From: Brugia malayi
Lineage: Eukaryota > Nematoda > Chromadorea > Rhabditida > Onchocercidae
Direction of reading: 5' to 3'
Assembly: GCF_000002995.4 (NCBI RefSeq)
Contig: NW_025062479.1
Coordinates: 17,852,721 to 17,916,720 of the forward strand
Length of the DNA stretch: 64,000 nucleotides
Of the stretch, positions 15,035-28,475 are shown one piece after another (the stretch's first letter is position 1; each line of letters begins with the position of its first letter). Below the pieces are notes generated by a model. The model did not search any database and was not told where the DNA came from. It saw only the letters and a list, made by a program, of their open reading frames with translations. A program made the position numbers and the translations under genes.

Positions 15035-18000
15035 ATGCTTGAGTCAGGAGATTACGGCGAAAAAAGAGGAACGGACATTATTGCGATTGATATTGGAACG
15101 ACAGCAATTAAGGCTTGCCTGTACGATTCACGTTGCCGACTCGTTAGCTATTCCAAAGAATCAGTAAGAGGAAGCTGTATATTCTTTTGAAGTGTAACAG
15201 TTCTTATTGAAGTACCGAAATATTTAAATTTAAAGCTTTGAAGTTTGGCTCTTTTCCCAACTCAGCGTCATGTTTAGTCCTTCGTGAAATTTTATTATTT
15301 CAGTATAAGAAATGAAATTAACTGGATCTAGTGAGAATGGCGAACTTTTCCTTTGCTTTCAGTGGTTAACTAATACAACTGATCTTTCAAGCATACTGTC
15401 AACAAAATCGTTGTTTTGACACAAGCGCTATCAGTTTCTTTAATATGATAACACATCATTAAGTTTTTTTTCAGATTAGTGTCCAGTTTAAAGGTGCCAC
15501 TGAGGATGGTCTTCGCGCAGAAATTGATCCTGATATTCTTTGGAATCAGTTGGTTACATTGGTTTCTGAACTTTGTATGGATTGATTATTTATTGGGACA
15601 AATTATCAAGCGCTCAATGTTAGGCGAAATATGAAAAATGAATGAAGTTTCTTGGCATCAAAGAATAACGTTTTTTAAACTTCTTTATTAAACAATTTAT
15701 ATTTGTCTTATCAATTAATCTTGTATGTTTACTATTATTATCCAGATACATTACTGTGTTAATTACTTCATCATCTTATCAATTATCACTTTATTTCATC
15801 GTTAATTTTTTATTCCTATAAAACACATGCAGGATATCTATCCACAAAAGAGGATAGGGCAATATCGATAAAAACAACAATGGGGTAGTTTTTTAAACGT
15901 TATTAAAAATACTTGATTGCAGTGAATAAGACAAACCGTGATGCACGAGCAGTAGTTGGTATGGGAATTAGCTGCCAAAGGAATACATTCATTTGTTGGA
16001 ATAAGTAAGTTTTATAAATAAATTTTACTTTTTTGAAGTGAGAGGTTCATTTCCACAGCTTCAGGGAAAACGGAAAACCCTGTCATCGACTAGTTACTTG
16101 GAAAGATTGTCGTGCACGGGAGGAATGTAAGAAGTGGAACAATTCGTGGTCTATAAAAGTATTTATTTCATTTTTAATATTAAGCTTTTTATTTCAAACA
16201 TTCTAGACTTAGTGGAATATGTGGTAATGAATTATACAAGTGAATTTATTAAACTGCAAACATTATATAATATAGCGCTATAAATTCTACCATCCAGCAA
16301 AAATTATGATTAAACTTTTCTTGTTTTACATTTGTATTACAGGCGATAAATTTAATTGGTTATATCTTGCACAAACTAACGCGGTCTGCAAGATGTATGG
16401 CTGCTCGAATATTCTCCTTTTTAAATGCGATGGTGACTCATCGTTTTTTAGTCACTCTTGCTGAAGTTAGTAAATTTTGAGTAGTGATGTTTGTAAATTT
16501 CCATATCATTGCATAAGCGTTTAACTTGGTTATTACTATAATTCTTTAGAATGCGGAAATGCAACGACTGCTTAAGCAAGGAAAACTAGCCTTTGGTTGT
16601 CTCGATACTTGGTTAATATACAAACTTTCTGGTGGTGTCGTTTGTGTTAGTGAACCTTCTAACGCAAGTAGTACAGGATTGTTTGATCCTTACACGGTGC
16701 ATTTTTTTTATTCATTTCATAAACTCTCTACTTGCTTGTTTTACTTTTCATTTTATATTATTGATTTAACTGTGTAATACAATTTTCTTTGTTGTAATTT
16801 CTGTATCACACGAAATATTTACTTCGTGTGGTTGCGAAGTATATCCTTAAAAGAACCAAAAATAGACTTGTAATAATTCACTCTTTCTTTATTATGCTGT
16901 TAAGTTGAGGGTGAGCCAACCTGCTGCAGGTAATGAAAATAATATTGATTTTATTATCAGCTGTAACAGGTTTACACTTCAGATGGAGTGGGGCTACAGC
17001 TTATTGCAATTCCTTTCCTTTCCTACATCAGTTCTTCCACGTCTTTCGTTTTCTGCTGGAGTGACGCTTGCTGTTACCGATAAGAAGTTATTTGGCGCTC
17101 CGATTATTGTAGCTGCTGCCGTAAGTAACCTTTCTTTTCATTTGTAACAACTTTGTGCTTGCTTTTTTCTTTTTTTTTTTTTTTCATTTTATGTTGTTAA
17201 TTTGATCTTATAACACAATTTTCTTTACAGAAAATTTCTCTGTCACATAAAACTGCTGTTCCACATACCGCTGACATCTTCGTCGTCCTTTTTTTTAAAA
17301 CATTAATATTCTGCGTATTTAGGTTCACTTTTTGCCACATAGTGTGACTTTTTCTACATATACTTTAGCGATATTCATTATTTTCTATCTTATATTTACA
17401 TTAATGTTGATAAGTCGCTTGTAGTTATTCTCCATTTTGCTAGATAGAGTGATTTTGTTCAAAGGCAATTAAGATTCACTAATAAATACGTTTCCATTAC
17501 TAAATAATTTTAAATCTTGTAAGTTAATAAAACTGGATTGATTGGTCACAAAAAAATATGCTGAATGATATTATAATGATGAAATAATAGTATATCTTAT
17601 GCAAGGCAGGTGATCAGCAAAGTGCTCTATTTGCTTGTGGTTGTTGGATAGAAAATAATATTGTAGTTTCACTTGGTACTGGATCCTTTGTCGACGTCAA
17701 TACTGGCGCATCACCTCACTCTTCTCTTAAAGGTGCTTCATTTATTTATATTCTTTTTTTCATTTTTTTCTTTTTTATTGTGTTGAATTACTTATTAGCT
17801 ATTGAAGGTTTATACCCCTTGGTCGGGTGGAAATTTCCGAATTCAGTGAAATTTGTTGCGGAAGGATGCTCTCAGGATACTGCAATAATTTTGCGTTGGG
17901 CAGAATCTATCGGCTTATTTGAAGATATCACAGTTACTTCACGAATGGCTCAAAGTTGCTCGATTTCTGGTAAAAACTATATTTTTTATTTTACTTTAAA

Positions 18001-19568
18001 AAATGACACTGTTTAGGACTACATCTTCAGCCATCACATTTGTTGATAGCATATGCTTTGTTATGAACTAGATTGAAACTAACCGGTAGTGTTTAACATA
18101 AAACAAGATGTAGTGAAACTTGGGACTATCTGATACTTGTAGCTTAGAGTCGAATTGGATCTTTCGTATATTCAAGTGCCTTCCTTGATTGTTGTTGTAG
18201 TTGCTATAAACATTGATTAAAAGATCTGCTGTAACGATTTTATTCACTAGCAACCGCAATACATAGGTATTAATCTATAACAACAATACACTGGTAATTT
18301 TGTAGAGTATCTACGAATAAGATGAAGAGAATGAATAAATTGATGGGGACCTTAAAGGATTTAAATGAATAAATTAAATAAGAAGACTAGCCGAACTGTA
18401 ACTTGCTGGTACAAGAAAACTGACGAAGACAAATCCTCATATAGTGGGCATGGACTTGCAACAGGGTATGATTTAAAGAGCTACCAGATGATCTTTACCC
18501 TTATGTAGTAGGAGATGAGTTTTAATATTGTTGATTTCTCGTAAGAATGACTATTAGATTAGAAAACCTTTACGATATTGCAAGCAAATTTGGTTTGAAA
18601 CAAAGGAATAATTTTTAACATATTAAACAATGCACACATCCTTTGTTAACAGTTAAAAGTTTCTAGACAAGTAGATAATCTCAGCTACAATGGGAAGATG
18701 AGTGTTGGAATCAATTAAGACGGATTTCAATATTATGGATTAACACAATTTTATTAAATATATTTTATAAGTTATATGGAGGTTCGCGAGATTTATTTCG
18801 AGTTTCGCGACACAAGGTGCATGCTACGGATTAAACATTAGTATTATACAAATTCCCATTTCAAATCAGTAACTGTTAAAGCAGAACTAAAAAGTGTAAG
18901 GGATTAAGCGGCATTGGTTTATTTGCAGGCTTGTACTTTATTCCCGCGTTCTTTGGTATCCAGACTCCACTAAATGACGATACTGCATGCTGTGGTTTCT
19001 TGGGCATTCGTCCAGACACTACTAAAGAGCAGATGGTCCGCGCAATGCTTGAGTCTATTGCATTTCGAATCTATCAAATATGGAAAACGGTTAACGACGA
19101 AATCGGCACTTGCTCTACGGAATTTGTTAGGTATGTCTTCCCATCATCATACAAATTATTCAACTTTCATCATTTGTTTCAATTTCTTCAGTTCTGAACT
19201 TTTTATAGACCGAGATTGTCGGTTTAACTGATATATAACATAAATTTAATTTTTTATAGTTGAGTGATTGAAGGTTGTTTTGTAGATGTTGTGGTGGTGT
19301 ATCGATGAATGATTTTATTTGTCAAACAATTAGTACTCTAATCAGACTTCCGTTACAAAGAATCACCAGTCCAAGTTTTGCCTCCGCATGTGGTGTTGCT
19401 ATGATGGCAGGAATCACATGTGGTTTGTGGAAGAAGGATGACTTGGATGATCTGATTGATATTGAAAAGACTTTTGTTCCAGATTTTTCCATTCGCAAGA
19501 GATTACTGCACGATTTTAAAAAGTGGGAAGCAGCCATGCAGAGATGTCTCCATTTTTACGACACCTAA
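15035..19568 (+). CDS. GK5: FGGY-family carbohydrate kinase, GK5-like putative glycerol kinase
   Basis: Eleven exons join in phase: 15035-15163, 15475-15574, 15923-16004, 16059-16158, 16343-16465, 16550-16696, 16983-17120, 17606-17732, 17799-17969, 18929-19130 and 19286-19568. The product is 533 residues, close to GK5 (about 530). FGGY kinases have two actin-like lobes and phosphorylate a sugar or polyol from ATP. The N-terminal phosphate loop DIGTT is at residues 19-23. GDQQSALF starts at 275, with D276 the expected catalytic base, and the second-lobe phosphate loop SLGTGSF is at 295-301. The stretches GLYPLVGW and TPLNDD are typical of GK5 rather than classical glycerol kinase. The true substrate of GK5 proteins is not established, so glycerol is only presumed. 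The acceptor of exon 8 (17605) is weak and was set by frame. A trans-splice-like AG lies at 15029-15030. Confidence 0.92.
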
Positions 19569-21257
19569 CAGACACATGGCAACCATTATCTCATTCAGTG
19601 AATCTAAAAAAAGCTTTCGTTTAACTCTCGAGAATTGAAAATTTAAATTCGACAGTTCTAGCTGCTCAACATATTGTTTATTGATTCATATACTAGTAAC
19701 TGATATTAATTTCACAAGGGAGTTTTATTACTTCACTAGTTGATCTCTATCTGGAATGTAACCAATATTTGATCAGGAAGGATATAATTTGGTATATAGG
19801 ATTCCTTTACATTGTCAGATAGGAAGATTGATACCCAGTCAGCTGGTCATTTAAAAACGGTTCAAAAAGCAGTGTAAGTAAGCTAGGAAACTGACAATGT
19901 CTCTGATACTTTCGAGATCCAAGTTTACGGTTTCATAACGATAAGCCAAAACAATCCACCCTGATAATGATTACTGATGTTTTTGTTGTACTTGTTCGTG
20001 TTGTCTCACGAACAAAACTTTAAAAAAGGTGCTACTTTTCAAAATTTTAGTTTTCCTCTTCCAGACGAGATCTATGGAAGCGTCCATATTTTTAAGGGAA
20101 AAACAAGATATAATGAAGACATTCCTAAATCTTGATTATGGGCATACAAACTGAATTAACGTTTCTCTTTTATATACATTGTTATCTACTGCCGTATTCC
20201 TTTCGCGCTTAAAAATATCCTATTTAACTAGTCGAATATTTGCATTGATTTATACCGTAATGTTTCCCAAAGCATATGCTTATGTTTTTTTCATTTTATT
20301 TTAGTGTAAACGATGTAGACCCTTCAGGTGCAACAGTTTTGTTTCTGGTCCTCTATGTTACCTTACAAGTACCTGTTACCGTATCTCATGCCTAGTAAGA
20401 ACTTCACATACGGTGTTCTATTGTGTTTCTGGGGAAATGCTAAATTCATCGGAAATTTTATTGAAGAGGAAGATCTAATAAGACATTAATCTCTGAAAGA
20501 GATTTGGACCTCAAAAACTGGCTTTCAAAAACAAAAACTGGCTTTCGCACGTATGTCACGCACTTGATGAGGCCTACTGCTTCACTTTTCGCATAACTAT
20601 AATTGGTGTTCATCCAGTACGAACATTTCCAAAGCCAGTTCTTTGAACGGTTTGGTACTAGGCCTCCAGCCTTAACCTCCAAAACATAAAGAAGTATCCA
20701 AATTTTACATTTTTCTTTGGATGGAAATATTGCATTCGATGATTTATTAAGCAAAACTCATATATACATGCATAGCAATATGAGATGGTAAAAATTAGGC
20801 TAGTATTTCATTATCAGTCCAGAAGTATTGAAAATGTTCACTGTCAAGTTTACAAGTGATATCAACCCTTTCACGTTTACCAAGAAAACTGTAGCGATGC
20901 CAAATAACCATAATTTCGCTGTAAGCATATTTCTAGGGGCACACCAAAGATTCATTTCTGATGACTAGAATGCAAGACGGTTTTTTTACATAGATGTTAT
21001 GCAAGCTTATGTGTAGGAGGAATTACATGTCCAAGTAGATTAGATGAGGTTTGAACATGAGCGTTAGCAAAGTGTGGCAAGCGAGTACTCTAATTCCACC
21101 AAAGAGAGATGTGTTGCCCAAATTCTACAACAGGACAGTTTACCTAAGGCTTGCGTTGTGAAAAAAAAAAAAAAAAATTGCTGAAATAATCCATATATAC
21201 CCAACTTTGTGAAGAAGCAAATAAATTACTCCAAGAGAAAAAAAGAAAAAGAAAGGT
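19569..21257. other. Gene-free spacer between convergent genes GK5 and DNAJC3
   Basis: Both flanking genes end here, so the stretch should hold two 3' UTRs. No coding exon with splice support was found. A minus frame at 20754-20458 is open for 98 codons but has no family resemblance. Inside it a short unit (aaaaactggctttc) occurs twice in a row near 20510-20545. A T/A-rich tract follows at about 21160-21178. Confidence 0.4.
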
Positions 21258-24200
21258 TTAACCAAAGTGAAATTGGAATGAAAATGGGCCACTATTTTCA
21301 CCAAACGAAAATCCGCTCTGGAAAGGATGATGGAAATCTCCTTGTTGCTGTTGCTCTGGATCCAGCGGATCTTCTCCTCTGTCAAATTGTGCTCTTTTTT
21401 CTGGATCAGTGAGTACCTGCAAATTGGTCCTTTGAAGTGCCGTCATAACATCTGAGACAGTAAGGTTTAAGTCAGTATTTGAGGATATCACTTTAGTATA
21501 AAAGGTCAGAAAAGAAAAAGAAGAACCTCTTTCGCAGCTGCAATGTCAATAAAATTCTTCTCCGCTATTTTTTTCTGCTTTTCGTCACTGAAATTATCTG
21601 GATGCCATTTTCGTGCTTTCTTCCGATACGCTTTGATAATGTCCATTTTATTGGCATTTCTAAATAAATTTCTTGAAAATTCGACTAAATCTGAGCGAAC
21701 TTGCGTTCATCCAAAATGATCTTGAAATTCCTGGACTTTAGGTATTGTCTTGAGTTCTTTCAGCAGTGCAAGTCATAATCACTAGGAACAAATAAAATTG
21801 TTATCAAATCAAACATTCTGGAAGTTCAGCTTCTCAACAGGATTGAAAGTGAAAATATTTTTAAGTCAAAATTCATCCCTAAAAAAGATGGAAAAAAGTT
21901 ATTATCTAGTAAACTTAACTTTTGTAAGCATGAAAAATGCCTTACTTTCTGATGCCAAGGATTTTGTAGTAATCTCTCCTTCCAACCTGTTTTTTTAGTT
22001 TCTGCGCTCTATGAAGGCCTTCTCTAGCTCGTCGCGATTCTTCATGCCCACTTAGTGCTTTCTGATAATCTTCAATTGCTGAAAAATAGTCTACTCATTT
22101 TACACGAGTTTTCAAATTTAAGCACTTGCCTCAAAATACAAACATAAATAACTTTGTATATTTTTTGCACACACCTTCATCATACTTTTCAAACATTAAA
22201 AATGCTTCTGCTCTATCGCAAAGTACATCGACATCATTTGGATCACCAACTTTGAGCACTTCTGAACAAGCCGCTATCGACTCAGCAAAATGCCCAGCCT
22301 AAACACGAGTTCCTGAAAAACTTGTCAACTAGGAGCCAATCGCACAGCGAAAGGCTTCCTCGAGTGAAAAACCTACATTTTCGTTGAAATAGAAGTCTTA
22401 CAACTAACTATCGATCACTAGCCCCCAACTACAATTCCCTATATTGCATTTCACCTATGTATAGTAACTCTAAATATCAATGTGAAAGTTAAGGTAGCAA
22501 AAGAAGCAATGAGCAAGAAACAAAAAGAAAAAAAGAACGATTCCAAATTACCACTTGAGTTGCCGCTATTATATAGAGTTACTTGCCTGCTCAATCATTA
22601 AAGTTGTGTGCTGGGAGAGATAATTCTTTTCTACTTTCATGGTCTTTCGAAACCAGTTTACTGATCGAAAATCTAATCAGTTAAGAGTATCGAAGCAACT
22701 TACATTTAGATTACATTTGCACGTTTGCCTATAAACATCTAGTTGGATATTTTCCACTTTTTTCTCAGTTTTCAAAATTTGCGTCGCTTTGTCTAAACAA
22801 TCCATCCATCGTTCTTCTCGCACTAGCTGATTAAGTGACTCACGCATTTTTGCAAGTTTCTTTGCTTTTTTATAAAAAGGAAAACACAGCTCGTCATCTG
22901 GATTCAATTTCAAACATTCCCGTACTTGGCTGAAACAGTCTTCCTGATTATATGCTACCTTTCTCCTAAGTTGGTATCTTTTAATCAAAAATACTATTTT
23001 GCTTCTAATATGGAACTTCCGCGGTATGGATACTATATCAAACTATTCTCTTTTTCTGCAATAACAACTGTAGTTACAAAAAAATTACCATCTTAAAATT
23101 AAAATGGTGATAACTTTACTGAAACAAAATAAAAATTTAGACAATACAATGTAATGTATCACAGCTCCTCACCGTTCAAAATAGTATATACTTTTTTTCA
23201 AAGTCCAATTCAAAGTAGTGTATGCTAAGTAAAATATCTGAAATTCGTATAGCTTAAAGACTTGAAAAATGCAAATATATTGAAAGAAGCATTACTTTAA
23301 CGATTCTTCAACATCGCCCGTTAAATAATAAAGCTGTGAGATTTTGTAGAATGTCTCCGTGCTGTCCGGCAATAACTTCGTAACAGTTCTATAATCTGCA
23401 ATTGCCTTTTGCACATCTCCGAGTTTTTCTCGACATTTTGCACGATTTTTGTATAAATCCGCATACCACTGACAAACCTGATTTTTTTCTTCGGATTATC
23501 TCATGATTTCACAATACACAAAATAGCAGTAATCATCAGATCAAGCACGAAATATTTTGTTGTTTTCTAGATCTTCGAATACTATTCTATCTTCCGCTGC
23601 ATCAATTAATTCAGGTAACATAAATCTGTTCTGTACATGTTGTTGAAAGTCTATTTCTCTACAATAAAAATTAACCAAATAGCAAATGACATAGAGCTGA
23701 AAAGACCTTAACTTGCTCTAATTTCTGTATTTCAGGTTAAATATGAACCAATCACTTAAAAAAAATAAATTTCATGAGAACCGGTGTTGCCAGTTTTAAT
23801 ATAGTCTCGGCCTTACAGAACAAATCACGTCAATAAAATGTTGCATTTATATTACTTGAAAAAAATTCTAGAAATATTATAGATTGGGCGGCACAAGGTT
23901 TTCTCGACTTATAATTTCTGGATCTCATCTAGAATGTTTACATCATACATCTTCATACTGCCGTAAAATGTAAATATTCAAACAAACAAACTTGAAAGGT
24001 AAAAGTGGTTTAAAAGCATAATTATCAAATCAGAATCTGAACAACCTCAAAACTTTTACAGCCAAATAAAGACGAAGAATTACTTTTATGGCACTACTAT
24101 AAAGTGGCTCTGCGGAAGCGAGGTCACCGACATCAAAATAATCATCAGCTTCCTCAATGATTTGCCTTACTTCTTCAACTGATGACAACTTTTTCGACAC

Positions 24201-25082
24201 ATCTGCATTTGAAGGATCTGCTTTTGCCTATAAATATATTTAAGATATAAGACATATCCTGTTGGAACCTGGCTGATGGCAAACAGTTACTGAAGTTACA
24301 AATTTTTGAATAAGAATGCGTTTCAAATCACAAAACCAGCACAAACGAAAGCTAAAATCCTACAGCAGCCTCGAAATCGGCCTTTGCCTGATGTATATCG
24401 CCTTGCTTCAACAGTACATTTCCTCTTTCGATGCGAGCCTTTAATAAAAGTTTGCTTAATAAAACTATATTCATTAACTGAAAGTTTATCTGATTTAAAA
24501 ATTAGACATATTTTTCGATCTAAAGAAAAAATACTTACAGCGATAAAATCTGGTTTCAGTCTAATCACTGAATCCAAATCGGGTAGCGCTGCTTTAGATT
24601 TACCAATAGCGAGGTATACTGTTGCACGACTATATAGAGTCTGATAATTTTTAGGATCTGAATCTGTAATGTATTGACGACATAAGATCTTTTTCTTTCA
24701 AAACACATTTGCGTAAAGTAGTTGAAATCAGAGTTCGATGGTAAAAAAGGGTGGTAGTAATACCAAAACAAAAATAGTAAGAACAAACCGATGGCAGCAT
24801 GATAGTGACTTAAAGCATCGGCAAACTGACCCTTAGAAAGGAACTCTCTTCCCATTTCCATATGTTTACTAGCTTCCATTCGGCTACAATCTACTGCTGA
24901 AAAATATATTCTTGGCCTCAAATTCCAAAAATATTTAAAATTTTATTACGAATTGACTTTAACACTGTATTACCTCGAAATACAAGTACCATGAAGATCC
25001 ATATCAGATCAGCTTGCCAATACACAAAGTCCCAGCTACTCACTACCCCGGTATATCTGTTTTCTGTCCAGTACAACGGCAT
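21258..25082 (-). CDS. DNAJC3: DNAJC3/p58IPK-type ER co-chaperone (TPR repeats plus C-terminal J domain)
   Basis: Eleven exons on the minus strand: 25082-24974, 24896-24789, 24663-24539, 24438-24364, 24227-24084, 23477-23296, 22929-22704, 22298-22175, 22078-21946, 21659-21527 and 21416-21258, giving 505 residues (human DNAJC3 is 504). A hydrophobic leader (about residues 23-40, LIWIFMVLVF) fits ER targeting. It is followed by serial TPR motifs that bind unfolded clients. A J domain starts near RRDYYKILG (about 396), with the Hsp70-activating HPD at 428-430. The C-terminus has the family's GEDPLDPE and a Phe/Gly-rich end. These proteins hand clients to BiP in the ER lumen and respond to unfolded-protein stress. 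Alignment shows that two other splice-flanked segments in introns (near 23530-23650 and 22560-22640) are not exons. A CAG acceptor at 25091-25089, six bases before the ATG, suggests spliced-leader addition. The C. elegans counterpart is dnj-7. Confidence 0.95.
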
Positions 25083-26350
25083 TATAATCTGTATAGATAC
25101 AAAAGTTAGAACACAGAATTCGAATTCAACAACAAATATTGAGATTTGAATAACGAGAAATAATTTAGAATATCATATGTTGTTTTACAAGGAAATCAAA
25201 GTTTTTATGCTACTGCATATCAGCACTTCTATTCCAAAATTTCAGGAATGCTATAATAGATTTGATTAGGAAATTAGTACGATTTCTTCATTTCTGACAA
25301 CGATAGACTAGAGAATAATTTAGATAATTTCTCATTACTTGTTGCTAGACAACCACCAATAAGCAAAATACAAAGTTAAACAATTCTTGAAATAGAATTT
25401 TCAAAAGAAGACATGAAAAACGTCTCAGTAAACTTAGGAACATTGGTGCAGAAAAAAAGCCAAGAAATTCAGGCTAGAATCGACATAAATCTTCAAGAAA
25501 AATATGTCTCGACTATTCTACTAGCACACCCTAACCCAGTGAAGCACCATTCGTCAGAAAATTCATTTTAAAAATGTTAGGTACATATCAATTAAGCAAC
25601 GTCACTTCATTCAATACCGTATGCAATACATCTTTGCAAGACAAATTGTTATTAGTTTTTTTTCCTGGGATGAAAGGATCGATTAACGGACAGTGCTATT
25701 CCTTCTGAGTGCTTTTCTTTCGAGGAACGAATTAGCTATGTAGTTATCGAATTTGAAAGAAAATAAACCAAAGGCCAAAGACTTGAGTAATTCTTCGAAT
25801 TGATGTTGTCGTTGGCATTATGCCAGGTTTGAGACTGATAACGTGTACTCTCTTTACCCACTAGTTCGTTACTGTTTTCATGTTTCTGTTGAGGGTGTTT
25901 GTACCATGGGAAGGAGACCTCGTATACAATGTAGTAGGAACTAAGTATCTGGAATGACGTTCAGGTATCTGCCGGCACGCTTCTCGCAAATCCTTTACTT
26001 TTAAGAACGACGAATAATCCTTAGTTTCATCTGGTAAGGCACTATGCCACGTAATCGTAATACATGCACAAAACATTGTTCAGAAAGTTATGTTCAGTAG
26101 GACAACTAGAATGATGCTCGTTACTGAGTCATCTTTAGTTACTGTACTTCCTATCACTTGCTTTTATTACAATATTAGTTTACACAAGTCGCTGACAACT
26201 TACATCCATATCACTATCGACTTCGAAAAACAGTGAAAACTCGGAATGTTCATTAGTTTAATGAGAAGTTCCTTATCTAAATTTAACTGTGTTATACTTC
26301 GAGTAATAGAGTATGCTTAATCCATGTTACATGTTGTTTTGTTTTAGGTC
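25083..26350. promoter_or_regulatory. Shared promoter region between DNAJC3 and SF3A2
   Basis: These 1.27 kb separate two divergent start codons. Trans-splice-like acceptors lie close to each ATG (25091-25089 minus; 26346-26347 plus). A minus open frame at 26076-25861 (71 codons) has no family resemblance and no splice partner, so it is treated as chance. No defined regulatory motif is claimed. Confidence 0.4.
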
Positions 26351-28299
26351 ATGGATTTTCAGAACCGTGCAGGTGGGAAAACTGGAGGTGGTGGAGTAGC
26401 ATCGTGGTCCGACGCAAATGTTGATCGACGCGAAAGGTTACGCCAGTTGGCGTTGGAGACAATCGATCTGCAAAAGGATCCGTATTTTATGAAAAATCAT
26501 CTGGGTGGCTATGAATGCAAACTTTGCTTAACACTGCACAACAATGAGGGTAAGATATAACTATGGACTTTACGTGAAATATATAATTCTGCAGACGCAT
26601 AAATAAAACTAGTCAAATCATTGATTATCAGAAATAGTTCATTTTCTTCAGACCTCCTACTTTAATTGATATGTTCAGTTAAGTATAAAATGATTCCATT
26701 ACTATTTTAACATCCTTGCTTTTGTGGACATCTTAACTTTCAAACAAATCTGTGAATCTCTTCTTTCGACCTTGCATAAGATATTTTCAGGAATTTTAAT
26801 TAAATTTTGCGATACAATCTATATTCGTAATAGTTTGAGTTTTTTGCTTTTCGATAGTAGCTTTAATTGAGGCACGGATCTTGATTGCGGATTAATATTC
26901 AGAATTTTAGGCTCATACTTAGCGCATACACAGGGCAAAAAACATCAGTCGAATTTGGCACGACGTGCTGCAAAAGAAGCAACTGATCAGCCTTACATGC
27001 CTTTACCACAACAGGTTAAAGTAGAACCAAAGAAATTTGTTAAAATTGGCAGACCTGGTTACAAGGTATATTATTTGCGCCACTTTTTGATATAATGCTT
27101 TTGTAACAGAATTGAAGTCAATTCAAGTTTACAATTTCCATTTTCTAGGTAACAAAAGAACGAGATCCAGCAACGGGTCAGCAAGCTTTGCTATTTCAAA
27201 TTGATTATCCCGAAATTGCTGAAAGTGTCACCCCTAGACATAGGTATTTTTATACACTCTCCATGAATAAATGGTTATTCCTATATAATGCTGATTAATG
27301 CATAGTTATTTCCAATGCATGACAAATTTATTTTTTAAACATGTAGGTTTATGTCAGCTTACGAACAAAAAGTGCAACCACCTGATAAACGTTGGCAGTA
27401 CATTCTTTTTGCTGCTGAACCATACGAAACGATTGCTTTCAAGATACCATCGAGAGAGGTAGATAAGACGGAAGATAAGTTTTGGACTTTGTGGAATAAA
27501 GATACCAAACAAGTAAGTTATTGAATTTCTGGTAACTGTTTCATACAGAGGAGTTATTCAAATGTGGTCGGTAATTCAATTACCATTAGCTATCGAAATC
27601 CTCTAAATTCTGCAGGTTTTATTAAAGTGCTCGTGTATTTGTACAGAACATAATTATTTTTCAGTAATCTATTCTTTCTTTTAAGTATTGTGAACATATG
27701 AGTGATCTTGAAAAGAACATTTAATGTCTTCTTTCACTACAGAAAGAAATGGGTCAGGCAGATGTGAAACCGAAGTGGAGTCACGGCCTTACGTTGTCTG
27801 ATTATATGAACTGAACAATTACAATCATAACTGGATTGGAATAATTCCATTAATTCCAAACTACTAGAATTTGTTGTGAGCAGTAGAGTCAGGGCATCAC
27901 GTTGATTGATTATATGAGTTCAATTTATGTTATTGAATTGAGCAGGGCTCAGAGAAAAAATGTTTGTGGTCAACACTTTTTCCCTACTCTTCACTGGAAA
28001 GACTTTAGCAGATCGAAATGTTCTATACTTATATACAAAATAATGAAAAGAAGTGACAAAAGGTATATATATAACAGTGATGCGTAACAAGATATATGTG
28101 TGATGTTTTGCGTATTCATTTAAGCTGATATTGCGTTTTCATTGTCTAACGTTTTTTTCAGTTTTTCATGCAGTTCGCATTTCGGTTCGATCGAATATCT
28201 CAGCACGACGAACCTCCACCACCTCCTCCCTCTGCAGCTGCCGCAATGATACGACCAACACCAGTACCACCACCTATGTTTCTACCTCCACCTTTTTAA
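26351..28299 (+). CDS. SF3A2: Splicing factor 3A subunit 2 (SF3a66), U2 snRNP component
   Basis: Five exons: 26351-26549, 26911-27065, 27149-27243, 27347-27512 and 28162-28299, giving 250 residues. SF3A2 is part of the SF3a trimer of the U2 snRNP that stabilises U2 on the branch site. The start MDFQNRAGGK and the block around EIAESVTPRHRFMSAYEQ are diagnostic. A matrin-type C2H2 zinc finger has ligands C56, C59, H72 and H78. The last exon starts FFMQFAFRFD, equal to the family's FFLQF block, and ends in a short Pro-rich tail (PPPPPPS, then PVPPPMFLPPPF), much shorter than the vertebrate repeat tail. A competing terminal exon exists at 27743-27814: it also follows CAG, keeps phase and adds 23 residues before TGA, dropping the FFLQF block. 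It lies in a duplicated segment. A trans-splice-like AG is four bases upstream of the ATG. C. elegans counterpart: repo-1. Confidence 0.95.
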
Positions 28300-28475
28300 G
28301 TCTAGATCCTGCATGTTTTATTAAAGCGCTTGTTTGTTTGTACAGAACAGAATTATTTTCTAGTGTTCTATTCATTCTTAGGGATTGAGAACATATGAGT
28401 GGTCTTGAAGAAAACATTTAATGTTTCCTTTCACTACAGAAAGGAATGGATCAGGCAGATGTGAAACCGAAATTG
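27602..28475. repeat. Diverged direct duplication around the SF3A2 last exon
   Basis: Copy A (about 27602-27775, inside the last intron) and copy B (about 28301-28475, just after the stop) share blocks such as ttttattaaag, gaacatatgagtg and ggcagatgtgaaaccga over about 170 bases, with many single-base differences. A further partial repeat of 27776-27820 lies at about 27884-27926 (agtc...cgttg..tgattatatga). Similarity was judged by eye. Confidence 0.75.

Noticed and set aside
20458..20754. Minus open frame of 98 codons that at first resembled a transposase fragment
   Set aside because: No recognisable transposase motif or terminal repeats; it contains a short internal duplication.
22560..22640. 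Possible extra exon in DNAJC3 intron 7 flanked by CAG and GCAAGT
   Set aside because: Joining exon 7 directly to exon 8 gives an exact-length alignment with DNAJC3; the segment breaks the frame.
23530..23650. Open segment with a good TTGTAG acceptor in DNAJC3 intron 5
   Set aside because: Not needed by the alignment (SAIK joins VCQW directly), and no in-phase donor was found.
25861..26076. Minus open frame of 71 codons upstream of DNAJC3
   Set aside because: No splice partner and no family match; DNAJC3 already has a good start with its own acceptor.
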